Positions 23,119-36,085 of a stretch of DNA of 64,000 nt are shown piece after piece. Under the pieces are notes generated by a model. The model worked only from the letters and a program-made list of their open reading frames with translations, made no database searches and had not been told where the DNA came from. The first letter of the stretch is position 1; every line of letters begins with the position of its first letter. Source of the DNA: Rhipicephalus microplus (Eukaryota > Arthropoda > Arachnida > Ixodida > Ixodidae); contig NW_027464601.1 of assembly GCF_043290135.1 (NCBI RefSeq), positions 6,060,001 to 6,124,000 of the forward strand, written 5' to 3'. A program made the position numbers and the translations under genes.

Positions 23119-23675
23119 ATTTGTGTTATTGTGTAATATTGTTTACACAATATTTACCAGTATGTTCTTGACCATGGGTGGTCCTAGTTCTCAGAGTTCT
23201 TATGCCAGTTGTATGGAAGCATGTACTCAACACACCGAGAAGAATCATACACTTGGCATAGTTTTTATTTTTGATGCGCCAAAGTAACTTGTAGTAATAT
23301 ATTTGATTTGCTTGTAATATTAAATATTTGAAAAATAACGGACATGAGCTAAAATTTTGTCGGTGACCATAGTATCCTTCCATTAGTCGTAGTACGTTTT
23401 TTTCTGTAACTTGAGGAAAATCTTATGATTCTGTGATGTCGTCGTTCCCCAACAAACAACACAATAGCTTAGCCTGGAGTAGAACAGTGTATAATACAAC
23501 GCTTTCTTTAGCCAAAAGGGTAACAAAGCAAATAGTCTGTACATACATTCAATGCTTCTACATAGTTGTTTTACACATTCTAATTTGTAGCCCAACTCGG
23601 AATCGTAATGCTCTTTTTCCCCTCTCAATAAGAAGTTCATGCACACAAGTCCTGCTTCAAAATCAAACACAATGA

Positions 23676-24120
23676 CGTGCCTATGGACGTCACTTCAATG
23701 AACATAAACATGTATGTTGGATAAAAGTCTCAATTATTACTGCATGAAAGAAACGCACGCATGGTATACACCGGTGCGTGAGCCCATGAGGACAGCTTGC
23801 CCTAACGGGCCTGAGAGTTTTTCAAAGAGCGCTTGCTTCTTTTGGCGTTGCACAAAGAAGACTGCTCAAAGCGGCCATTCAAAAGAGGTAATGCTGAAAA
23901 CGCCGCAAAACATTTTTATTAGAACTTTTCGTTCTCCTGGGTCGAAAAATTTTTAGACGCGACAGATGCAGTAAACAGTGGTATATGAGCGCTGTATCTA
24001 GATTCGTGTTTCAGCACTGCTTCTCGCTGAGAACTTGCTGTGTGGCTCGTCACAATTTCTTGTGTTGCCGCTATGATAGCCCCTCTTCTGACCATCAACA
24101 CCTTTTACTTTATAATTTGT
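23676..24120. other. No supported feature
   Basis: No exon or repeat copy recognised between the LINE and the following SINE. Confidence 0.4.
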
Positions 24121-24123
24121 TCC

Positions 24124-24355
24124 ACCTCGCCATGGTGGTCTAGTGGCTTATGTACTCGGCTGCTGATTCGCTGTTCGCAGGATCGAAGCCCGGCTCGTGT
24201 GGCTGCATTTTCGATATAGGCAAAAATGCTGTAGATCCGTGTGCTCAGTTTGGTGAACGTTGATGAATCTCAGGTGGTCGAAATTTCCGCAACCTCCTAC
24301 TACGTCGTCTCTCATAATCGTATGATGGTTTTCGGACGTTAAACATCACACATAT
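24124..24355 (+). mobile_element. Ruka-like SINE, full length
   Basis: Head CTCGCCATGGTGGTCTAGTGG with A-box-like CTAGTGGCTTATG and B-box-like GGATCGAAGCCC, linker GGCTGCATTTTCGATA, body GTGTGCTCAG...CTCAGGTGGTCGAAATT and tail CATAATCGTATGATGG, TTTTCGGACGTTAAACATC. Diverged but complete. Its 3' 80 bases are the first part of the tandem array that follows. Confidence 0.85.
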
Positions 24356-25541
24356 TTTTATCATTACTCATTGTAATGAACGCCAAATAAAGCGGCGATG
24401 TTAAACGCTATACAAACAAATATGGGCGACGAATTATGATGCACCTGAACAGCGGAGTACTAACTACTGAAATGCGAACGACATGTTGCAGCAAAATATA
24501 GGCTAGTCTCCAGGCGTCGCGACGAACCGATTTTTGTGAGCTGCATATGTACTTCAAAAGTGCATAACCAAGTGTACCCAAGTGTTTAAAAGTGCATACT
24601 CCAAAGAGGAACCATGCGCAAAACGCATGGTCCCTCTTCGACGTTATAAATTCAGTTATTCTACTTACACAAGCCTCCTGGAATATTATGGCCAGTTCGA
24701 AATTTCCGGAACCTCTTACTACGTCATCTCTCATAATCATATGGTGGTTTTCGGACGTTAAACATCACACATATTTTCATCATTGCTCATTGTAATGAAC
24801 GCCAAATAAAGCGGCGATGTTAAACGCTATACAAACAAATATGGGCGACGAATTATGATGCACCTGAACAGCGGAGTACTAACTACTGAAATGCGAACGA
24901 CATGTTGCAGCAAAATTTAGGCTAGTCCCCAGGCGTCGCGACGAACTGATTTTTGTGAGCTGCATATGTACTTCAAAAGTGCATAACCAAGTGTACCCAA
25001 GTGTTTAAAAGTGCATACTCCAAAGAGGAACCATGCGCAAAACGCATGGCCCCTCTTCGACGTTATAAATTCAGTTATTCTACTTACACAAGCCTCCTGG
25101 AATGTTATGGCCAGTTCGAAATTTCTGGAACCTCCTACTACGTCGTCTCTCATAAACATATGGTGGTTTTCGGACGTTAAACATCACACATATTTTTATC
25201 ATTACTCATTGTAATGAACGCCAAATAAAGCGGCGATGTTAAACGCTATACAAACAAATATGGGGAACGAATTATGATGCACCTGAACAGCGGAGTACTA
25301 ACTACTGAAATGCGAACGACATGTTGCAGCAAAATTTAGGCTAGTCACCAGGCGTCACGACGAGCTGATTTTTGTGAGCTTCATATGTACATGTACATTA
25401 AAAGTGCATAAGCAAGTGTACCCAAGTGTTTAAAAGTGCATACTGAAAAGAGGGACCATGCGCAAAATGCATGGCTCCTCTTCGACGTTATAAATTCAGT
25501 TTTTCTACTTACAAAAGCCTCCTAGAATGTTATGACCAGTT
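24278..25541 (+). repeat. Three-copy 419-bp tandem array seeded inside a SINE
   Basis: TCGAAATTT recurs at 24278, 24697 and 25116, an exact 419-base period. Each unit is the last ~80 bases of the SINE followed by ~340 bases of flanking DNA (blocks AACGCCAAATAAAGCGGCG, AACGACATGTTGCAGCAAAA, AAAAGTGCATACT). The third unit has an extra ~8 bases (ATGTACATGTACATT) and ends at 25541 just where the SINE part would restart. Units differ by a few percent. Confidence 0.92.
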
Positions 25542-25639
25542 CTCTGTACCTTTAACGATAGGGAACAACGGCAAATATAAAGCAACGGAGAATTACTTTT
25601 GCCTATATTACGGGCCTGTGATTTCCAAATGGTGCTGAC

Positions 25640-26965
25640 ACTCCGGTATCAATTAGGTTGGTTCAGTTTGCCTAGGCACAGATGAATTACTTCATCCAGC
25701 ATTTGATTGGGTGTCGCACAGCAAAGTCATCTTGAAACTTCAACTTTTTCTAGGCAAGGGCCTAATTCTTGACTAGATTACTAACTTCCTAACAGACAGG
25801 TCGCAGTTTGTGGAATTAAACCATGTCCAATTTCGATCGTACCGGTGACCTCTGGCGTACCGCAAGGCACTGTTTTCGCGCCGGTATTATTCTTACTTAT
25901 TGTGAACGATGTTCCTTCATCTGTTAATGTTGGATGCAGATTATTTGGAGATGATGGCATCTTGTGCAAACAAACTCACTCACACGATGACCATATCGCC
26001 CTAAATACAGCGCTAGATGCAGTTTCAGCCTGGTGCAGTGATTGGCAAATAAAAATGAACGAAAAAAAAGTCCGCGCTCTTCTCTCTAACTAGAAAAAAG
26101 CATCCATCCAATTTCAATTACGTCATCAATTCAGCTACCCTTTCTAAAGTCACGAAATACAAGTTTCTAGGGGTCATTCGGTAACAAGGCCTGTGGTGGG
26201 ACGCTGATATTCATTACATCACATCATCTGCGCTACAAGACTGTTATTTATAAAAAGGCGATTACAGCAAGCACCACCACACACAAAGTTACTGGCCTAC
26301 AATAAACTTATACGACCCATCCTGGAGTACGCAAACACTGCCTGGTTCCCGTACACAAAAAAACTAATCAGCAAGCTTGAAGGTTTTCAACGAAAAGTCA
26401 TATTTAACAAATTTAACCGAGCAGATTCACCCACGGAGTTGCTTAAGAAGGCTGGACTAGTAACCATAAAAAACAGGGCGATATTTACACGCTTAAAGCT
26501 GATGTACCAACTGCTACATGGTCACTTAAACATAGACCATTCCCGCTACATAAAGCTAGCCGCAGCTAGAACTACCCGCCACAAATACTCTCATACCCTT
26601 GCCCCTTACAGATTTCACACAGATGCCTTCAAATTCTCGTTCTCCCTGCTTGCGATCAGAGAATGGAATAACCTTTCCCCCTCCATTACCAGTAGCACAT
26701 CCTTAGCCACTTTAACAAAACTAGTAGAAAGCGACTTGATAGCCTCGCAAACATAATATGATGCTATGTGATATTTTTTGTTATTTAAGTAAAGTGCCAA
26801 TGTGATAGTACTTTGACAAATGCGTTTATATGTTTTCTTTTTGTTGTTGTTCTGTTAATTTTTTTCCCTTTCTAATGACTGTACTTAATCACTGCCTTAG
26901 ATTGTCTACCTGTTATAATCCCTCTGGGATCGATAGTATGTATAAATAAAAATAATAAAAAACAA
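25640..26965 (+). mobile_element. CR1/L2-like LINE, 5'-truncated, with 3' hairpin and tail
   Basis: Starts in RT motif A (PAFDWVSHSK, motif decayed), continues NFLTDRSQFVEL, then 25845-26093 with motif B (TSGVPQGTVFAPVLFLL) and motif C as FGDD (LFGDDGILC), and after frameshifts 26439-26756 with the C-terminal region ending LAIREWNNLSPSI. Stops and frameshifts make it non-functional. The 3' end has ATCCCTCTGGGAT (26918-26930, a 5-bp hairpin), then AGTATGTATAAATAAA and an A-rich tail to 26965. Confidence 0.8.
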
Positions 26966-28340
26966 TATGCCGTTACGAAGACCATAAGTGTTATCTGCTT
27001 CGTGCAACGCCTCCGATGGCATAACATGGTTCCCCGTCCTGGCGTAAACACGGTACATTCGATTCTAGAGCTGTAACACAGAAGTTGTCAATATCATTCT
27101 ACAAGAAGGATACAGTAGGCTGCTACTAGGTTAAATAATGGGAACTTTCAATATGAGTGAGAATCAAACACAGGTCGTCGGCGTGGCAAAAAGGTGTTCG
27201 CTGCGAAACCACATTATTGCTTGAAACTGCTGCCGAAATGAAAAAAAACACAGTATGACCTTGAAGTAATCAATCAATCAATCAAGTCTTTATTTCAGCT
27301 TGAAAACACAAACTGGGGATCATGAGAAAAAAGCAGCGAATTTAACGCCGCTTGACGGGACTCGCCATCCGTACATGTCAGCAGTAGGCACAAAGCCACA
27401 AACAATTGCTGCACGGAAGGTTCATAGGAAACACTACGCTTTTAGAAAACAAAGAGAATAAAACTGATACTACAGACATATGTGTCATAATTAGCAACTT
27501 TACTGCGAGTACAATACAATAAAACATAGTGATACAAGCAATGATGACATGAAAACACATTGTAACAAAGACTGCACACATTTCTGAATAATGTTTTGGC
27601 GGATGGCACGATAACACATGCAAGGAGTATGCTTAACGCGTACAATATTTTGCAGAAGAAGTGCAGAGTTATGCCACACGTCAAAATTTGTGGATTGTAC
27701 AATAAGAGGGCTTTCTAAAGGCTCACGCGTTTCAATGCGCTTAGACATACTTAAGCATGCATCACCGCCGACAAAAAAAAATCGATATAGTGACCAGCTG
27801 CGCAGACTCGTCTGTTGCCGTTCGGGCGCCTAGTGGGTCCTCTGCCAATTTGCAAAAGACAATACTTGGCGTAATTGGCATTTCACTGTACCAGCAGTAG
27901 GCATTCTAGGATAGTTCGAAACGGCCAAACTTACGACCAAAATCGTTCGTTTCATTACAGCGTGGTTGAGCCATAGACGGAGAAACGAAGCAAGGAAGGC
28001 TTCATTGCTTCATTGCGTTCTACGCTGGAAGCTCAAGTGCCCTGAAAGTTGTTATTCATTCGAGGTGCATCGTACACTTTCTTGAAATGTAAAAGCTGTG
28101 GTAAACTTGGTCTCGGCAGGAGAAGTAACGCTCTAAAGGACAGATTTCGGTTATAATGTATTTTAAGCAGTGCATTGTAATAGCAAAAGCAGATCATCCA
28201 GAGAATCTTCCTAGTCTACTTGAGACGTTTATTCTTTAGTTTTCTGTACGCTCTTCTTATCGTTTTTCTTATTGAAAATACCATATTGTTGGGGGTAACT
28301 GTTCAATGTTATGAAAGCATTATTCATCAACGATAGGCTG
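26966..28340. other. Mostly unassigned; LINE-like 3' tail on the minus strand at 27271
   Basis: At 27270-27290 the + strand has four ATCA units followed by AGTCTTTATTTCAGC, which on the minus strand reads as GCTGAAATAAAGACTTGATT with a (TTGA)n tail, a pattern of LINE 3' ends. Minus frames at 27378-27748 are open but have no recognisable domain. The rest shows nothing. Confidence 0.3.
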
Positions 28341-28344
28341 GTCT

Positions 28345-28560
28345 ATAGCGGCTAGGGTACTCGGGTACTAACCCGTAGGTCACGGGATCGAATCTCGGCT
28401 GTGGCGGCTGCAGTTTCAATGAGAGCAAAAATGCCGTAAACCCACGTGCTAAGGTTTTGGGGCACGTTACAGAACCCCAGGTGGTCGAAATTACTGGAAC
28501 CCTCCAGTACGGAGGGTTCCAGTATTCATATAGTGGTTTGGGACCTTAAGCCCCACATAA
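28345..28560 (+). mobile_element. Ruka-like SINE with internal palindrome
   Basis: Head GTCTATAGCGGCTAGGGTAC, B-box region GGATCGAATCTCGG, linker, CCCACGTGCTAAGG, AGAACCCCAGGTGGTCGAAA, then a perfect 13-bp-arm hairpin at 28493-28523 and the tail ATATAGTGGTTTGGGACC. Both ends are near complete. No TSD was recognised. Confidence 0.8.
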
Positions 28561-28859
28561 TAATTAAACAACAATAAGCTGCACGCAGATTTACCTAAAT
28601 GGATCAGCTCATACGTCGCATTGATGTGTTACTGCCACCATATTTTCCCAAAACGCAGTTGTGCGAGCCGTTTTTTTTTGGGTGGGATGGGGGGGTGGGG
28701 TAATAAGGGTGAGGCTTTATTGTCAACGCCAAAGTCTGGCATCATGCTCTGTGCCAGACGACTGGACTAAATTCATCGAGAGCTGGATAAGACGCGTGTC
28801 CCTTGACACAAAGTCGGCGTTACACTATGGTTCAATTATTCCCTCAATTTTTTTCCTAG

Positions 28860-28922
28860 GAGAGCCCGCAGTTATTTCAGAACCAGGAACACGTGTGTAC
28901 GCGCACCGAGATGTCTTCAAAA
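28860..28922 (+). CDS. Weak candidate exon
   Basis: A strong acceptor (CCCTCAATTTTTTTCCTAG) and donor (AAAA|GTGAGT) bound 63 bases that are open in all three frames (one gives EPAVISEPGTRVYAHRDVFK). No partner exon was found and no family is recognised. It could be chance or an exon of an unseen gene. Confidence 0.22.
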
Positions 28923-29079
28923 GTGAGTCCCACTGTAATGGCAATTTTCTAAAGTCTCGTCTGTGTCTATGTATGATCAGAACACGGTTGAGTGCATCAA
29001 AATGCATGTTCGCTAAACTGAATTACAATGCAATCTGTGTTGATACTAATACACATTTTGCGAAGTAGGCTACGCCCTA

Positions 29080-29390
29080 CTCTAGAAAAAAAAAGAATCA
29101 CAGCATATACACGGAGTTAATGATGATGAGTGTGGTAAAGCTTCGGAAGGTTTTAATACTGAAGCGTGGGTCGTCCATCTGTCTGTCTGTACCTGTCTGT
29201 GTTTGTCTGTCCATCCGTCCATCCGTGCGTCTGTAAGTTGGTCTGTCTCTCTGTCCGCTCGTCTATTCATCCGTCCGTCCACGCCTGCTGAATGAGTCAT
29301 AGAGCTACGCGGTGACGTACCAATTCGAGACCAAAGGGTTGGACAGACGCATGGCTTTAGAAGCTTCGCGCCTAACAACAACAAAAAAAT
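29080..29390 (-). repeat. Repeat R3 with (TGTC/CATC)n core, related to R2
   Basis: A tetranucleotide tract (29165-29285, TGTCTGTC and CATCCGTC units) is followed by GGCTTTAGAAGCTTCGCGCC at 29353, the reverse complement of the AGG.GCGAAGCTCC hairpin that borders R2. Hairpin and tetranucleotide core occur together in both, so R3 is likely a diverged relative in reverse orientation. Confidence 0.5.
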
Positions 29391-29509
29391 GACAAGCCTA
29401 CGCGGAACGCGCCATGCAGCTGCAGCATAAGCTAGAAAAGTGGCCTTTAGGAATCTTTTGTAAGCACTATTTGAGGTGGTTCAGGTGCACTGGTGGATAC
29501 CCACTACGC

Positions 29510-30070
29510 CATAAGGAATCGTAACTTTTGTGTAGTAGGCCAGCATTCACTATGATATCCTTCGTCATTCGTTGCGGAAGAGTAATATCCGCTACAGACA
29601 TGTTAGGAATTTTGTGCAATTTTTCTATGCAGTGGCTGACGACGATAAAAAAATACGCCTGAAGAAGGTATGCCCTGCACTTTATAGGCGATCAAGAACA
29701 AGTTTTCTCATGGGTTTGAGCATTGAATGATCCCCTCGTTACGAAATTAGCATTGTGTGATGCCTGGCTGACTTAAGGCTCTGGAACGCTTTCTTTCTCG
29801 TATTACCGCGATTTCTTTCCCTACGTCAAGCCTACCTTAGGCCAGTTTAGAAACGTACTTCAAGAACTGGAGTGGCTCAGTGGTAAAATACTGGTCTGGC
29901 ACGAAATCCGAGTGAATCCAAGTGCAAATTTCATTGTGTCATTACAATTTTTCATTTCCTTAGGTTTCTTTTCTTTTCGTTCGATACTGGTTACGGAGGG
30001 CAGCGGCGGTGGCGGCGGACAACTGCAGCGCCGCGCGTGACCCGTTTTGCGATCTCATAACAGCGTTTGC
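29510..30070 (+). repeat. Dispersed repeat R1, copy 2
   Basis: Aligned with 3125-3665. The A-box is better preserved here (TGGCTCAGTGG at 29882-29892) while the B box has decayed (GAGTGAATCCA). The GGCGG-rich block at 30000-30018 and the following GACAACT...GCGCGTGACCCG correspond to 3592-3634. Confidence 0.6.
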
Positions 30071-33000
30071 TTCTGAAAGAACTTCGCATATACAAAGGGC
30101 CTGCTCTGTTTTTAATGCGGATTTCTATCCGTACTGCAAGCACTTTTAGCGTCTATCGACGTTTCTATTTAGCCACCTTCATCTCAGTGCTGTCATGGTC
30201 ACTCCCTTAACTTAGGGTAAACCAAATTCAGTATGGGAAGGTAACCTCCTTTGACGAATACGACTCACTGTTTATGACATAATTATTGGGACATTTCCGC
30301 CACGTATGTCGTGAAACACTTTCGACCAGACAGTGGTGCATATCGGCGGCCGGATATGTGCTACGCCAGGTCTCGCAACTGATTTTAAAATAGACAGTAA
30401 TGTTCGTGAAGCATTCATTGGGGATGCAGTGAGGGTCATTCCATTTTCAAGCAGTACAAATGTACTGCGATACAGCAATCACGTCGGTTAAGATCCACTG
30501 TAGCTAAGCGCAATGAACTGAAGCTGACTGGCAGTTTCTACCAACCAGGAAACGGCGTGAAGAGACATTGGCAATTTGAATTGGAGTGCGTTAAGAAAAA
30601 TTAGCGCATCTCCTCGAAATGAGTGGCGGTGAGTGGGTGATGCTAAGCCTCCTCAGGTTCGTAATGTCTGCGTTGTAGTCGCCGGCTAGTATCAAGGTGG
30701 CTGGATGAAAAAAAAAAAAACTTGAGGCGTGCAGCCTGCCGCCGAAGCGGCGTGCCAGGCCCAGTTCACTTCGCGCCCACTCTGGCGCCAAAACTCCCAG
30801 AAACAACACTTTCACAACAATTGCTGCGCGGTACAGTAGCCCGTAAAGGATGTGTTTCATGGTTACACATCAAAGGTTCGATTCTGAGTTATTAGAAGTA
30901 CCTATTACACCACATGTGTGAATAGTTTGCCCAAGGAGCTTCAATATTTATTCGAGTATACTCTAAGAGGATTGACATGAAGAAAATTGCGGCATATATA
31001 TAGGCTGCACTTTTCTTCATGAATGCTGCCCGTTTGACTCACCTAAATTGAAAAAAAAGGTCACTGATTCTGTTCATGGTAAGGCAATGACCAGCTATAT
31101 TCGAAGGGGCGGCGTATGGGCCCAACGACACCCACCGCAAAAACACGCGAAATTGAAGTGTAGATCCTAATAGTGCGTCAACAACAATGGTTGTTATCGA
31201 AGACCTATGTAAAATAACGAGAATACAACAGAAGCAAAAGGTGATCTCAGGAAAGGCATCACACGAACTCGCACACTCGGCAGGTAATAATTACAGCTAA
31301 CTAAATCACTGAAAGGGTATTGAAAACCACAGGACCAAACCGGATGGCGCTACAAATGCAATCTGAAGCATTGCAACTGCGTGAGGACACACAGGGACCT
31401 TGAATATCCAGCACACATCTGTACTTCACAATTCTTGGAACGTTTTCGAACAATTTTCTACAAGGAAACTCAGCAACCAACTCCAGCGCTGATCGTTGTC
31501 ATGGCGACAATCTTCAAAATACTACTTTCGCGGCGACGTTACTCGATTGTTCAAAATTAACTGACCGCACAAAATGGTTCTCTCGAACAGCTCAAACATC
31601 AAATCTTCTTGACCGAGTTCACCACCCGTCCTACCGTTCATCACCAGTAGTTTAGATCCTTTCGTATTCCCCTTTCTCATTACAACTAGAGGGACTTGGG
31701 AAGAGTGCCTGCTCGGCTGCTTTACCTTGGATGCGGAACGCTCCCGGGTAGCACGCGCCCGTGCAGCGGCGATCGCCACTGGCGTCTCAGACTAGAGACT
31801 GCGGCTCAGGCCCACAGAAACTCTCTGGTACATTTCTTAATAAAATTTTTACCACCACCACTGGCCGGTTTCGCGATCATTTTAGGTAATTGTATGCGGG
31901 TAGCACGTACCACGCCGAAAACCAGGGAAAGGGTTTTGTCTAGCCGGTTTGTCTGTGAAAACGGTCGCACTCAAAAAAAAAAGGCAACGCATCAACTTCT
32001 TGATTTCTCCCAATCGATGCGGGCTGTCGCATGTGTGGAGGGTAATGGCATTCGCCGGGTACCCTTTGATGCATGCTTTCTTGTTTCATTCGCGCACCCT
32101 TGAAGAGACCGGTTGGAACGGCGATGTGATGCTGTGGTCTAAAGGCGGCACACGTTCGATTCAGCATTCGTTCGTGACTAAAATAAATGCTCTCTTACAA
32201 ATATTACGCATTATTATGCCCTTTGCGACACTATAGATCACAGGGGAATGCGATTTATTTCACAAATGCGTCTGTTTGCGCGTTCGAGGTGCTCACCAGC
32301 GCACAACCGTGACTCGGCGTCACACCTCTAAAGAAACCGTCTAGCCCACACGCCCGCGATAGTGCTCGTGCGCAGGCAACATGAGGCAAGCTACTCCCCC
32401 ACATACGTTCACGTACAAAAAATCAAGAAAAAGCACGAGGAAAAGTACATAAAAATGCACAAATCTTCACGCAGCCACATTGTAACACGACGTGTGGTCC
32501 ACTCAGTGATCTTCCGTACTACGCTGAAGAATTCCCATTTTAAAGCATGAAAATACCCCATGTTGGGCACTTTTCTCTGTATACGCTGAAAAAAATTCTC
32601 GAATATTTCCTACTAAGTAGTTTCAACATGCGCGCGGCTTTTCGCACACACAACTTATATAAATGGATGAATGTAACGTGTTTACGACTACTGAAATTAT
32701 TGCTAGGGCATGTGCTCCTCACAGCACCAGCTGTAAGTACAATGCATATAGTGGGCTTGGTGTCAACACCAGCAGTGAACTAAAAGAGGATGGGGAGGAG
32801 GACGAATGCACGAACAGATTGGACTCACGAGTGAACGCTTAGATGAACGCGTGGACAGAAAGATGAACGGACGGATGGTGTACGTGTTCATGTAATGTGT
32901 TGCAGTGCAGTTGATTTACCATACAGTAAGATTTTTATGCATGTTTTTGTTTTTATTGTGCAAATGTTCCGTTTTTTTCTGGGACATGATGCATGTCTAC

Positions 33001-33865
33001 CAAGTCAGTCCAGAGTACATTCACCCCTAAGAGCTGGCACGAACAGCGTTGACCCAACGAGCATCACATAGAATAAATATGGTTCTAGCAGCAATCGGAC
33101 CCTAGCATTCTGTGGGGCATCAATTATCTACCTGAGAGACTTGCAGGGCTCAGAACTTCTTTTTAGGTAAACTATATTGTTTGTGAGACGTCAATTTTGG
33201 TGGAAGTGCTGAGCTGTCGACTCTTTTTTAAACAGTAGATAGGTTCTTCTATCACATAGCCGTCACATCGCGTTAACGACAAATGTAGTGAAGTGCTATC
33301 GAAGGTACCTATCTTATCTAGCAGGGTCCAGGGCAGAAGCAGGGTCACAAGTGCTGCATATCAGCTTACCGCTTCGGGTGTTGCTAATACCAACACTAAC
33401 CATGGCCACCGGATTCTAATCACCGGGGCCTTTTTCAAGCCATTCTCAAGGCTTTTAGCCTTGGTGATCTTCCAGTTTTGTCTGGTGAATAAAAAAATGA
33501 ATTGAATAATAATCATGCTGCTGTTGGCATTGTTATGCAATAGTAAACATGTGTCAGCCCAACATATGTCAGTTTATGCATTATTTTTACGTATATTTTA
33601 CCGTCATTTCCTCACAATTCGCATGCTTTCCATATCATTGACTTGAAACATGCGATCTGTCAAATATTGTCTTTGTTCATGTCATATATACTGCCCACTT
33701 CGCCAAACGTTCCCAGTAGACAAACAGCAACAAGCCCTTGCTTGCAGAAGAAAAAAAGTCACAGCTGAACGCATTGCAGCAGATTGTAAGGTCACGCGCA
33801 GAACGGAAAGCATATCGAAACGTGCCCTGCGTTTCTCACGCGCAAATGACGCACGGAATGTACTC
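30071..33865. other. No supported feature
   Basis: Long stretch without a recognisable exon or element. Noted: A13 run at 30708, an AATAAAATTTTTACCACCACCA end-like word at 31840, and a short degenerate GGAC tract at 32800-32880. Open frames (for example 31522-31779 minus) show no domain. Confidence 0.35.
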
Positions 33866-33869
33866 ACGA

Positions 33870-34005
<136 letters not shown>

Positions 34006-34142
34006 GGGAAAGAAGTGTATACCTAAGGGCTCGTTTTTCCGTGTTTTAACACAATATGAATGAGATCTAACAGACAGTAATGCCAAGGAATGTACAGGGG
34101 AAGTTATTAGAACCAATTGAATGTAAATAAAAAGAAAGAAAA

Positions 34143-34336
<194 letters not shown>

Positions 34337-34339
34337 TAA

Positions 34340-35340
34340 GTGACGCCGACGTCAACGCAGGCGGCGAAATCCAGCCTAGAGTGCCCATATAATCGCTATC
34401 ACAATGAAAAGAAAACAGAGCTAAAGATTATCTTGTTAGGTGCGAAACACCTAAGGGCTGAGGCTTCTCCGTCCGCCTCTGTGGTGTGCATCACGGGTAG
34501 AATAGTGAATGTTAGGCCCAAAAAAGGCTTAACTGTAGACTAATATGAATTATTATTGCGAAATATTATTATAGAACACCGAGAAGAACAGAGCTTTTAT
34601 AATAATTGGTGACTTCAAAGTACACATTAGAGACCTTAGGACCTCAGTTTTGTCGTCAACTCCCACTTTTCACTGTCGTGCACGAATGTTTTATAAAAAA
34701 GTTTGCTGTAGTAAAAACTATAGTGAACTAGAATATGATCTTGTGGCACGACCGGCTGGGCTCCGGTGTCACCTTTCACGCGGATGCTGCCAGGTCGCGC
34801 TGCTGTCACTTTTCATGCCAGCTTGAGCTGCGTATTCGGGTCGTCACGGGCTCCTGCAGAGCTGCAGCTGTAATTACTTGGAACGCGCAATGACTTCCTG
34901 ATTCAAGCAGACGTAATATTGCCAGGTTAGTACGTGGACAACCTGAACAGAGCGTTGGCATGGAGATCAAAACAACAGCGCTTTCGGAGCGCCGTCGTCA
35001 CTGCTACGGCGACGCGGTGCGAAACAGTGACAATCCGTTCTCCGCTGCGACATTTCACAAGCTACATGTTTGTGCGGGATATCAAACGAGGTACAGACTT
35101 CACCACGGTTTTCGCGCAGCAGAGTGCAATGGCACACGTGCACTCTAGAGTAGCTTGTGAGAACTGGAAATGCAATAGTCCAGCCTGCAATAGACGCTTA
35201 TCAACTTCGCTCTCTTACGCGGCCCACGAGAGCGTGGTACGCGTCCCGCAAGAACACTGGTTGAGGAGCGCGCGCACGTACTTGGGGAATAAGAAAGAGC
35301 GTCTCATGCACAGTAAGACCTCTATTTGGCCAGTGTCGCT
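34340..35340. other. No supported feature
   Basis: An ORF of 139 codons at 34934-35353 has no recognisable domain. No repeat copy aligned. Confidence 0.35.
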
Positions 35341-35346
35341 CGCCCT

Positions 35347-35885
35347 CTTTTAGGGACGAAGCTCCTTAAACCGGTACCCATTCGTCCCTCGTAGTAGTAG
35401 TAGTAGTAGTCGTGGTGTGTAACCAGTCTTACATTTTGACCTCCAAGGTGGTGCCGGTGCTTGCTGTGCGTTGTTGAACAATAAAAAATTCTCAGCGTGC
35501 GCGTTAACTAAAAGTCGAATTCTCCTGTCTATCATGCCCCTTTAGCAGCCATTGCCATGTACATTGAGCACTATCTGACATGAAAAGTTTGCTACGTTAT
35601 GCTCTCTTGGCGTAACCTCCTTGGTTTTAGAAAGGTTTAGCGAGCGTTGGGTCGCAGTGCCATGTATACAGTGAACTAGTACATACCATGAACTCGAGGG
35701 GGTTAAAGGTGGAAAGTAGACACGAAGCGCAAGCCGTAAGAAAGTGTGCGTGTGCCTCCTCTCGTTCAGTCCTTGGAATTTCCGCTGGATGGCGGTGCTA
35801 CTGTATGAGGAATATGTGATGAAAAAAATGCGAGATGGTGGCACTTGGAGTGCTGAATATGTGGACAAACGGACACACAGACAGA
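35347..35885 (+). repeat. Dispersed repeat R2, copy 2
   Basis: Starts with TTTTAGGGACGAAGCTCC (hairpin module) and aligns to 15938-16500 through TTTTGACCTCCAAGGTGGT, TGTGCGTTGTTGAACAATAA, the CCTTGGTTTTAGAAAGG block and TTCCGCTGGATGGCGGTGCT. It breaks off at 35890, where gypsy element A's LTR end begins, so the gypsy 5' LTR is truncated at this junction. Confidence 0.75.
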
Positions 35886-36085
35886 CGCATCGTTACGCTG
35901 GCTCATGTGAACTCCTGGTTGTCGGTCTTGTTTTGGTCGTGGCATTACTGGTGCAGCCACTGGGTACCTGTACCTCAGCTGTGTCAGCCATCTTGGAGGC
36001 AGCTACATCTCCCAAAGCAAGAAGCAGCTGCCGCCTGCGTAGGTTACCCCCTGAATTTGGTCCCTTAGCATTGCCGCCCAGAAAG

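Larger units (their letters stand above)
20604..23675 (-). mobile_element. LINE RT C-terminal part and 3' end, split in two
   Basis: On the minus strand 23383-23670 encodes the RT thumb (LLPFWLKKALYYTLFYSRLS, YCVVCWGTTTSQN, LKLQKK), 23126-23383 the following region, and 20805-21119 a tail with NTYNQIPSLLNKLVNVFDI that matches the far C-terminus of such proteins. The two halves are separated by an insertion (21111-23118). The 3' end near 20604 is A-rich (AAAGGAAAAAAATAAACC on the minus strand). It lies just past the ML gene stop. Confidence 0.6.

Noticed and set aside
24278..25541. CRISPR-like or regulatory repeat array
   Set aside because: The units are 419-bp direct tandem copies with no spacers, in a eukaryotic genome.
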